Source of the DNA: an uncultured Lachnospiraceae bacterium
GTDB taxonomy: Bacteria; Bacillota; Clostridia; Lachnospirales; Lachnospiraceae
Assembly (NCBI GenBank): GCA_910584205.1
Contig: CAJUAA010000002.1
Coordinates: 1 to 64,000, forward strand
Reading direction: 5' to 3'
DNA length: 64,000 bases
Shown here: piece by piece, positions 8,371-15,122 of the stretch
Layout: each line of letters opens with the position of its first letter
Position numbering within the stretch: position 1 is the stretch's first letter
The notes under the pieces: model-generated
Told to the model about the DNA's origin: nothing
Database searches by the model: none
The model's input: only the letters and a program-made list of their open reading frames with translations
Translations under genes and position numbers: made by a program

Positions 8371-8416
8371 AGGGGGTTAATCAGGTCGTGAGACGGTCTG
8401 ATTGGCCCTCTTTTTT
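8371..8416 (+). terminator. Rho-independent terminator after the GGGtGRT gene
   Basis: A long stem (AGGGGGTTAATCAG pairing with CTGATTGGCCCTC, some G-U pairs) with a short loop around GTGAGAC is followed by TTTTTT at 8411-8416. It lies 16 bases after the stop and ends the two-gene unit. Confidence 0.88.
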
Positions 8417-8472
8417 GACTGTAAGACTCGTACAGGACATACAGAAAACGATGGAAAGGCAGGTTTGGGCGT

Positions 8473-9255
8473 ATGATTTATCTGACGGGGGACTGTCACG
8501 GAGATTTTCACCGGTTTGCAAGGCGGCAGCGTGAAAAACTGTCTGCTGAACCGGGGGAAGGGGACCAGATCATCGTATGCGGCGATCTGGGGCTTTTATG
8601 GGCCAGAGACAGAGAGCTTACCTACAATCTCAAATGGCTTTCGAAGCTGCCGTTTACACTTTTGTGGGTACAGGGGAATCATGAAAACTATGATCTGATC
8701 GCGGAATATCCCATGGAACAGTGGAACGGAGGAAAGGTCCGTCATATTTTACGGGATAAAATTATCCTTCTGGAACGCGGACAGATTTTTGAGATAGAAG
8801 GAAAGCGTTTTTTTACGTTTGGCGGAGCTTCCAGCCATGACATCCAGGGGGGTATTCTGGACAGGGACTCTCCCACATACGCGAAGGAGCGGAAGAGAGC
8901 CAACCAAAAAGGTCTGTCCTACCGTGTCCGGAATGTGTCCTGGTGGGAACAGGAACTGCCCTCAGAGGCGGAGATGCAGGAGGGAAGAGAGAATCTGTCC
9001 AGGGCAGGTTATGAGGTGGATTATGTCATCACGCATTGTCTGTCCGGCAGTATGCAGGAAGAGTTGGATCGTTATTTTGGAATCCCTGCCGGGAACAGAA
9101 CGTATGAGCCGGACATTCTGACCGATTATTTTGAGGAACTGGAGAAACAGATTCGTTACCGGTGCTGGTTCTGCGGACATTATCATGTGAATCTTGTGCT
9201 TGATGAACGGCACAGGATCTTCTATGAGGAAATCGCGTGTCTGCAGGATTGCTGA
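8473..9255 (+). CDS. Calcineurin-like metallophosphoesterase
   Basis: This 260-residue protein carries the phosphoesterase metal-binding motifs in order: GDCHGD (about 6-11), VCGDLG, QGNHENYD, ITHCLSG and CGHYHVN. These ligands hold a di-metal centre for phosphoester hydrolysis. No signal peptide is present, so it is cytoplasmic. The substrate is unknown; close relatives are small stand-alone phosphoesterases of Firmicutes. It follows a terminator and is likely transcribed alone. Confidence 0.85.
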   Translation: MIYLTGDCHGDFHRFARRQREKLSAEPGEGDQIIVCGDLGLLWARDRELTYNLKWLSKLPFTLLWVQGNHENYDLIAEYPMEQWNGGKVRHILRDKIILLERGQIFEIEGKRFFTFGGASSHDIQGGILDRDSPTYAKERKRANQKGLSYRVRNVSWWEQELPSEAEMQEGRENLSRAGYEVDYVITHCLSGSMQEELDRYFGIPAGNRTYEPDILTDYFEELEKQIRYRCWFCGHYHVNLVLDERHRIFYEEIACLQDC

Positions 9256-9331
9256 AAAAGCCGCACGTCTGCAGAATCAATCAGGAAATCATGTGTCTGC
9301 AGAAATGGTCAGAAAACTTCGCGCCCGCGCA

Positions 9332-10030
9332 TTAAAGACGCATGGGCCAGTTCTGGAAGATACCGGGAAACTGCCGGATCAGTTCGTCCACATGGACCAT
9401 TTTTTTGTGGAAAAGGAATAGCCGCCGTCCTTCTATATCGAATACACAGCAAAAATTCCCGGACAAGCTCCAGTTTACACTTCGGATCTCCGTTCTCCGG
9501 AAGGTTTTTTTCCTGCCCAGGCAATTGGTGTATTCCACATACTCTCCGTACAGCAGGATGCTGCGGAACCGGTAGCTGATGAAAAAGAACAGAGAGAGGC
9601 ATAAAAGCAGAAGGGCGCATCCGGTCATGATCATGCTGCCGGAAACATGGTTGCTGATACAGTATGAAAATGCGTTGACAGACAGGACGAAAGAAACCGA
9701 CCAGATGATCCAGCCCCACTTGAGAACGGAGTAAGGCTCATAGATCACTGTGGCGTTCTGGCGGATGATGCGGTTTTGCTTTCGGGAAAAAAGGATGCCC
9801 GAACATCCGGCCAGCGTATGTCCTGCGCCGAGCAGCGTCATGGACAGGCTGCTGGCCAGCGGTGTGGACGGCTCGGTCAGTATTTCATGGAATCCAAGTA
9901 AAAAGGCAAACAAACCAAAACAGGCCGAGACTATCGACATGATGAGCAGATCCGTCTGTGTTGTGTTAAAATGTTCTTTTGCCTGTTCAAGGTTCAGACT
10001 CTGTTTGATATATTTTTCATTTTCCGTCAT
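9332..10030 (-). CDS. Membrane protein of unknown function
   Basis: This minus-strand gene encodes 232 residues with about four hydrophobic segments. The first two span roughly residues 29-80 and the second pair roughly 105-155. A soluble C-terminal part of about 75 residues has a beta-rich look, with phrases such as YVEYTNCLGRKKTFRRTEI, reminiscent of bacterial PH-like or photosystem-assembly-like domains; this is a weak resemblance. An upstream in-frame ATG exists at 10045, but the start at 10030 has GGAGGA seven bases before it and is preferred. It is convergent with the phosphoesterase gene and divergent from the next gene. Confidence 0.65.
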   Translation of the reverse strand: MTENEKYIKQSLNLEQAKEHFNTTQTDLLIMSIVSACFGLFAFLLGFHEILTEPSTPLASSLSMTLLGAGHTLAGCSGILFSRKQNRIIRQNATVIYEPYSVLKWGWIIWSVSFVLSVNAFSYCISNHVSGSMIMTGCALLLLCLSLFFFISYRFRSILLYGEYVEYTNCLGRKKTFRRTEIRSVNWSLSGNFCCVFDIEGRRLFLFHKKMVHVDELIRQFPGIFQNWPMRL

Positions 10031-10210
10031 TTGGATTTCCTCCATTTTTCTGTGTGATGCTTCCGGTATCCAGTATACCGCAGTCTGCCGTCGGAATCAA
10101 ACGAAACATTCAGGCGGCATGATTCCTGCGTGTTTTTTTGTTGATTTTCCGCTGTTTTTTTGCATTGTCCGTTTCCTGCTTTCCGCGTTTTTCTGTTTCC
10201 GGCATACATC

Positions 10211-10239
10211 TTGTGTCCTGCATGAGAACATGCTAGAAT
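10211..10239 (+). promoter_or_regulatory. Candidate sigma-A promoter for the small protein/nuclease pair
   Basis: TTGTGT (10211-10216) and TAGAAT (10234-10239) are separated by 17 bases, close to the vegetative consensus. A GGAGGTGA ribosome binding site and a GTG start follow at 10282. It lies in the divergent intergenic region. Confidence 0.6.
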
Positions 10240-10281
10240 GGAACGCAGAGAGACACGGCAGGAAACGGAGGTGAGACGAAA

Positions 10282-10689
10282 GTGATCGTCATGTTATGTG
10301 TCGATGATAAGAACGGGATGCTCTTTAACCGCCGAAGGCAGAGCAAAGACCGTGTGCTTCAGCAGCATGTGCTGGCGCTGGCCGGGAGCCGCAGGCTCTT
10401 TATGAGCCCGTACAGCAGAAAACAGTTTACGGATACCGGATCGGCGGAGATCATCGTGGATGAAGCATACCTTGAAAAAGCAGAGGCGGGGGATTACTGT
10501 TTTGTGGAGGACGGGGACGTGGTTTCCCATGCGGACAGGATCGAGAAGATCATTCTGTTCCGGTGGAACCGGAATTACCCGGCAGATACTTTTTTTACAC
10601 TTGATCTAAGCGGATACATATTGGAGAAAACGGAGGATTTCGCAGGAAATTCTCATGAGAAAATTACAAAGGAGATTTACAGAAGATGA
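10282..10689 (+). CDS. Small conserved protein beside the nuclease (function unknown)
   Basis: This 135-residue protein starts with GTG behind a strong GGAGGTGA site. The N-terminus reads MIVMLCVDDKNGMLFNRRRQSKD. It has no signal peptide or membrane segment and no catalytic motif that I can name. Similar small proteins in Clostridia are sometimes labelled ribonuclease Z, but the metallo-beta-lactamase HxHxDH motif is absent, so I do not accept that label. It overlaps the following nuclease gene by four bases (ATGA), so the two are co-translated and probably related in function. Confidence 0.7.
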   Translation: MIVMLCVDDKNGMLFNRRRQSKDRVLQQHVLALAGSRRLFMSPYSRKQFTDTGSAEIIVDEAYLEKAEAGDYCFVEDGDVVSHADRIEKIILFRWNRNYPADTFFTLDLSGYILEKTEDFAGNSHEKITKEIYRR

Positions 10690-11810
10690 AAAGAAGAAAC
10701 ATATGGTTGCTGGCAGCGGCTTTGTCGGCCGCTCTGTCGATGACTGCGTGCGGAGAAGCGGAAGCGGACCCGGATGGCTCCAGAGAGGTGCTGCAGGCAT
10801 CCGTGTCAGAGGAAACAGCATCGGATGAGGCAGATGAAGCTTCCGGGGAAGAAGAAGCCGGAGATGCTGATGCAGAACAGCCGTTAAAACAGCCGGCGGA
10901 ACCGGAGGAGCTGGCAGGACAGCTGTGGGATACGGATTTTTCTTTGGCGGATCTGGAACCGTACACAGATCAGGCATACGTTGCGGTCAACGACAACCAA
11001 CCATATTTTTCAGAATACGATCTGACCGGACAGTCCTTTGAATACTACAGTGAACTGGATGAACTGGGACGATGCGGTACTGCGTGCGCCAGAATCGGCG
11101 TGGATCTCATGCCTACGGAAAAGCGTGAGAGCATCAGTCAGGTGAAACCTACAGGATGGCAGAATGAAGCATATGATCAGGTGGACGGAAAGTATCTGTA
11201 CAACCGGTGCCACCTGATCGGTTTCCAGTTGTCCGGGGAAAATGCCAATGAGAAAAATCTGATTACCGGCACCCGGTATCTGAATGTGGACGGAATGCTG
11301 CCATTTGAAAACATGATTGCGGATTACGTGAAGGAGACGGAGAATCATGTGATGTACCGGGTGACGCCGGTCTTTGAGGGAGATAATCTGGTGGCTTCCG
11401 GAGTACTTCTGGAAGCGCAGTCCGTGGAGGACCAGGGAGCGGATATCCAGTTCTGTGTATATGTATACAATGTACAGCCCGGGATTACCATAGACTATGC
11501 CACCGGTGCGAGCAGTCAGGCGGGACCGGAATCCGAAGCGGAGCCGGAATCTCAGCCAAAGCCGGATCCAGAGCCGCAGTCACAGCCGGAACCTCAGCCG
11601 CAGGAGGAACCGCAGCCGGAACCGGAGCTAGTTCAGGAACCGGTGCCTCAGGGAACGGAATATATTTTAAATACCAATACGAAAAAATTTCATTATCCGT
11701 CCTGTGTCAGTGTGGGTCAGATGAAAGAATCCAACAAGCAGGCCTATACCGGCAGCCGGGACGAGGTGATTGCCCAGGGATATGTTCCGTGCAAAAAGTG
11801 CAATCCATAG
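10686..11810 (+). CDS. DNA/RNA non-specific endonuclease, predicted lipoprotein
   Basis: This 374-residue protein begins with a signal peptide ending in a lipobox-like LSMTAC (Cys21), so it is probably anchored outside the membrane. An acidic linker follows, then a DNA/RNA non-specific nuclease domain (about 120-265) with the catalytic region YNRCHLIGFQLSG and GENANEKNLITGTRYLN. A Pro/Glu/Gln-rich spacer (about 280-322) leads to a C-terminal domain with HYPSCVSV and CKKCNP, a small Cys/His metal-binding fold seen at the ends of secreted nucleases. In this family the His of the catalytic motif is often preceded by Arg and Asp or Gly; here the order is R-C-H. Probable roles are nucleic acid scavenging or competition. 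Confidence 0.85.
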   Translation: MKRRNIWLLAAALSAALSMTACGEAEADPDGSREVLQASVSEETASDEADEASGEEEAGDADAEQPLKQPAEPEELAGQLWDTDFSLADLEPYTDQAYVAVNDNQPYFSEYDLTGQSFEYYSELDELGRCGTACARIGVDLMPTEKRESISQVKPTGWQNEAYDQVDGKYLYNRCHLIGFQLSGENANEKNLITGTRYLNVDGMLPFENMIADYVKETENHVMYRVTPVFEGDNLVASGVLLEAQSVEDQGADIQFCVYVYNVQPGITIDYATGASSQAGPESEAEPESQPKPDPEPQSQPEPQPQEEPQPEPELVQEPVPQGTEYILNTNTKKFHYPSCVSVGQMKESNKQAYTGSRDEVIAQGYVPCKKCNP

Positions 11811-11890
11811 ACGGATTCCGGTTAAATGGACCGCATATGAAAATTGACGAACAGGCAGAAATATGATATGCTCTTTATCAGACAGGATAC

Positions 11891-12065
11891 ATCAGAAAGT
11901 GCTGTCTGTATGGGACAGAAGAGGGAATCAGGTGAGAAGCCTGAACGATCCGGTCACTGTAAGCGGAGAAGCGATATCTATGAAAACCATTGCCGAAGGG
12001 TGAGAAGGGAAGATGGAGCGCAGAGCATAAGCCGAAACCGCAAGTCAGGAAACCTGCTTTCTGAT
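11891..12065 (+). ncRNA. Cobalamin (AdoCbl) riboswitch
   Basis: The B12 box AAGTCAGGAAACCTGC (12042-12057) is clear, as are upstream core elements (GGGAATCAGGTGAGAAGCCT at 11922-11941, then CACTGT and GGGAAGATGG). The P1 stem closes between ATCAGAAAG (11891-11899) and CTTTCTGAT (12057-12065). It lies 279 bases before the first cobalamin gene and is followed by an intrinsic terminator at 12209, so it most likely shuts the operon off by premature termination when cobalamin is abundant. Confidence 0.93.
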
Positions 12066-12208
12066 TCATGGGGAGCTTCCGATGAAAGCAGATCCGGAAT
12101 ACAGTTATTATGGAAGAAAATATCGGCCGGGGTTTATGGATTCCGCAGCAGCGGGCAATGCGTATGTTTATGCCTGCCGGCTGTGGAAGGCTGTCTGACT
12201 GTATGAAG

Positions 12209-12235
12209 GACCTGCAGCGATGCTGCAGGTCTTTT
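12209..12235 (+). terminator. Riboswitch-linked terminator
   Basis: GACCTGCAGC (12209-12218) and GCTGCAGGTC (12222-12231) form a perfect 10-bp stem with loop GAT, followed by TTTT. It stands between the riboswitch and the first cobalamin gene and is the likely expression platform. The competing antiterminator was not resolved by eye. Confidence 0.88.
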
Positions 12236-12343
12236 CCATGCCCAAAGCGGATGGTGCGAAGGGAAACGTACTGCTGCTGACGGATCGGAAAGTCCGGGCA
12301 GGACAGCCGGAAGTTTTCAATATCAATACAGGGGAGAAAAAAG

Positions 12344-13099
12344 ATGGTATCATTTATCGGAGCGGGTCCCGGAGACCCGGAACTTTTGACGATCAAAGGG
12401 AAAAGGATCATCGACAGCGCGGACGTCATCATTTATGCAGGTTCTCTTGTGAATCCGCAGGTGCTTTCCGGCGCAAAGGAGGGGGCGGCGGTCTATAACA
12501 GCGCCACTATGAACCTGGATGAAGTGATCGAAGTCATGAAGGACGCAGAAGAGAGAGGGCTGAAGACGGCAAGGGTACATACGGGCGACCCGGCGGTGTA
12601 CGGCGCCCACCGGGAGCAGATGGACCGGCTGGATGAGCTGGGTATCGAGTACGAAGTCATTCCGGGCGTCAGTTCCTTTCTGGCCACGGCGGCGGTGCTG
12701 AAAAAGGAATATACGCTGCCGGGGGTGAGCCAGACCGTGATCCTGACCCGTATGGAGGGAAGGACACCCATGCCGTCCGGGGAGAAGCTTCTGGATCTGG
12801 CGCGGCATAACGCGACCATGGTTATTTTTCTCAGTGTGGGCATGCTGGAAGAGATGTCAGAGATCCTGAGGCAGGCGTACCGGCCGGAGACGCCGGTGGC
12901 AGTGGTGTACAAGGCGACCTGGGAGGATCAGAAGATCGTGCGCGGGGACCTGACCAATATCGCGGAGCGGGTGAAGGAGGCGGGGATCCGTAAGACGGCG
13001 CTGACGGTAGTGGGAGATTTCCTTGGAGATGAGTACGAACTTTCGAAACTGTACGATAAGACATTTACAACAGAATTCCGAAAAGGAGTGACGGAGTGA
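12344..13099 (+). CDS. cbiF: Cobalt-precorrin-4 C11-methyltransferase
   Basis: This 251-residue SAM-dependent tetrapyrrole methylase adds the C11 methyl group in corrin ring synthesis. The SAM-binding glycine loop is at the N-terminus (FIGAGPGDPELLT), and the family signatures HTGDPAVYGAHREQM and PGVSSFLATAAVLKKEYTLP are characteristic of CbiF/CobM. It is the first gene behind the riboswitch, with GGGGAG before the start. The stop overlaps the start of hemA, implying coupled translation. Length is normal. Confidence 0.93.
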   Translation: MVSFIGAGPGDPELLTIKGKRIIDSADVIIYAGSLVNPQVLSGAKEGAAVYNSATMNLDEVIEVMKDAEERGLKTARVHTGDPAVYGAHREQMDRLDELGIEYEVIPGVSSFLATAAVLKKEYTLPGVSQTVILTRMEGRTPMPSGEKLLDLARHNATMVIFLSVGMLEEMSEILRQAYRPETPVAVVYKATWEDQKIVRGDLTNIAERVKEAGIRKTALTVVGDFLGDEYELSKLYDKTFTTEFRKGVTE

Positions 13100-14277
13100 T
13101 GGGCATCTCACTGATCAGTATCAGCCATCGGAACGCTCCTCTGGCCATCCGGGAGCTGTTTGCCTTTCCGGAGCAGGTGCAGGTCGATCTGATGCATCAG
13201 ATGCTGGACCGGAAATTCGCGCAGGAATGCGTGATGATCGGCACCTGCAACCGGACGGAGGTCTATACCTATTCAGAATACGCGGGAAGCAACTTTACGG
13301 ATATGCAGGATCTGCTGCTGGAATTTGCCGGAGCGGCGGACGTGGAGCATATGGGAGACTATGTGCGGTTTTACAGCGGCACAAAGGCAGTGAAGCATCT
13401 GTTTCATGTGGCGGCAGGACTGGATTCCATGGTCATGGGTGAGGATCAGATCCTGGGACAGGTGAAGCGGGCCCATGAGCAGGCGAGGCAGGCAGGGACC
13501 TGCGAGGTATATCTCAATACGCTGTTCCGGTATGCGGTGACGGCGGCAAAAAAGGTGAAGACAGAGACCGATCTGTCCCGGACTACCGTGTCTATGGCGA
13601 CCATGGCGGTGAAGGCGGCGGAGAAGACACTGGGCTCTCTGCACGGGAAAAAGGTGATGCTGATCGGGGCGTCCGGCAAGATCGGCAGCGTAGTGCTGAA
13701 AAATCTGCAGTGTATCGAGGGGGCCGAGGTCTGTATTACATCCAGAAACATGCGCCAGGCGTGCGAGGACCGGCACCACAAGGTCACCTATCAGGTGATG
13801 GAATATGAGAGCCGTTATGAACTGATGGATGAGATGGACGTCATTATCAGCGCCACCAGCAGCCCCCATTATACGCTGACCTATGACAATCTGGCAAAAT
13901 GCCTGAAGACGTCAAAACAGCGGGTTCTGGTGGATCTGGCGGTGCCCATTGACATTGAGGCAAAGGTGGAATGGCTTCCGGGCGTGAAACGATACGACAT
14001 TGACGATTTTCAGGAACTGGCAAAAGCGAACAACGAAAAGAAGCAGCATGAGGCCATGGCGGCAGACCAGATCCTGGAGGAAGTGCGGCTGGATTTTGAA
14101 CGGTGGATGGTGTTTCAGCAGGCGCTTCCGGAGATTAAGAAAATGAAGGCGTGGATGCTGGAGGAAGCGGAGAAAAAGGGCTTTGGAAAAGCCATAGACA
14201 AGATGTTCTACCGGATTCGGGACAATTCCAGCCCGGAATCGCTGAAGGCATTTTTTAAAACGATGAAGGAGATGTAA
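13099..14277 (+). CDS. hemA: Glutamyl-tRNA reductase
   Basis: This protein reduces the glutamyl group on tRNA-Glu to glutamate-1-semialdehyde, the first committed step of C5 tetrapyrrole synthesis. The catalytic Cys lies in MIGTCNRTEVYTYSE, the conserved LFHVAAGLDSMVMGEDQI stretch is intact, and an NADPH-binding domain follows (LIGASGKIGSVVLKN). At about 392 residues it is slightly short for the family. The ATG at 13099 overlaps the cbiF stop; a GTG one codon upstream at 13096 is an alternative. Placing hemA inside a B12-regulated operon makes tetrapyrrole input respond to cobalamin level. Confidence 0.92.
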   Translation: MGISLISISHRNAPLAIRELFAFPEQVQVDLMHQMLDRKFAQECVMIGTCNRTEVYTYSEYAGSNFTDMQDLLLEFAGAADVEHMGDYVRFYSGTKAVKHLFHVAAGLDSMVMGEDQILGQVKRAHEQARQAGTCEVYLNTLFRYAVTAAKKVKTETDLSRTTVSMATMAVKAAEKTLGSLHGKKVMLIGASGKIGSVVLKNLQCIEGAEVCITSRNMRQACEDRHHKVTYQVMEYESRYELMDEMDVIISATSSPHYTLTYDNLAKCLKTSKQRVLVDLAVPIDIEAKVEWLPGVKRYDIDDFQELAKANNEKKQHEAMAADQILEEVRLDFERWMVFQQALPEIKKMKAWMLEEAEKKGFGKAIDKMFYRIRDNSSPESLKAFFKTMKEM

Positions 14278-14280
14278 GGA

Positions 14281-15012
14281 ATGGGAAAATTATATGTGGT
14301 AGGCTTTGGACCGGGCGGCTATGAGCACATGACGGCAAAGGCCATCGATGTCATCAGGAACGCGGATGTGGTGACCGGCTATACGACCTATGTGAACATC
14401 CTGAAAGAATATTTCCCGGACAAGCATTATATTGCGACGCCCATGATGCAGGAGGTCCGGCGCTGCGAGATGGCGGTGGAAGAGGCGCAGAAGGATCAGA
14501 CCGTGGCCATGGTGTCCAGCGGGGACAGCGGGATCTACGGCATGGCCGGAATCATCTATCAGGTGGCGGACGAAAAGCATGCCGGGATCGAGATCGAGAC
14601 CGTACCGGGCGTGACGGCGGCCAGCGCTGCGGCATCGGTGCTGGGAGCGCCGCTCATGCATGATTTTGCGGTTATCAGCCTGAGCGATCTGATGACGCCG
14701 CTGGATCTGATTATGAAGCGCGTGGACTGTGCGGGACAGGGAGATCTGATCGTCTGCCTGTACAATCCGAAGAGTAAAAAGAGGACCGGTTATGTGGAGC
14801 AGGCGGCGGATATTCTGATGAAATACCGGAAGCCGGAGACGCCGGCGGGTATCGTGCGCAACGCGGGACGAAAAGGAGAAAGCGCCTGTATCACGACGCT
14901 GGCGGAACTGAAGGACGCCGAGATCGACATGTTCAGCGTGGTCATTATCGGTAATTCACAGACATATATGAAAAACGGGCGGATTATCACCCCCCGGGGG
15001 TATTCGCTTTGA
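14281..15012 (+). CDS. cbiH: Cobalt-precorrin-3 (precorrin-3B) C17-methyltransferase
   Basis: This 243-residue tetrapyrrole methylase catalyses C17 methylation with ring contraction. It shows the N-terminal glycine loop VVGFGPGGYEHMT and the conserved stretches VSSGDSGIYGMAG, VPGVTAASAAASVLGAPL and CLYNPKSKKR, all typical of CbiH/CobJ. It starts three bases after hemA, with AAGGA immediately upstream. No C-terminal extension is present, so it is the short, single-domain form. Length is normal. Confidence 0.93.
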   Translation: MGKLYVVGFGPGGYEHMTAKAIDVIRNADVVTGYTTYVNILKEYFPDKHYIATPMMQEVRRCEMAVEEAQKDQTVAMVSSGDSGIYGMAGIIYQVADEKHAGIEIETVPGVTAASAAASVLGAPLMHDFAVISLSDLMTPLDLIMKRVDCAGQGDLIVCLYNPKSKKRTGYVEQAADILMKYRKPETPAGIVRNAGRKGESACITTLAELKDAEIDMFSVVIIGNSQTYMKNGRIITPRGYSL

Positions 15013-15122
15013 AAAGGGCGGATGGTCCTTCATGGGTATGCACTGTGAAAAACGGCGGAAATACAGGGGACAGGGCGCGGTTTGAAAGCCCGGAAGGGAA
15101 ATGAGCAGGCAGGAGGCATGGT

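Noticed and set aside
10282..10689. Ribonuclease Z label for the small protein
   Set aside because: There is no metallo-beta-lactamase zinc motif, and the protein is far too short.
12220..12498. Small frame between the riboswitch terminator and cbiF
   Set aside because: It runs into cbiF in another frame and has no plausible ribosome binding site; the segment is leader RNA.
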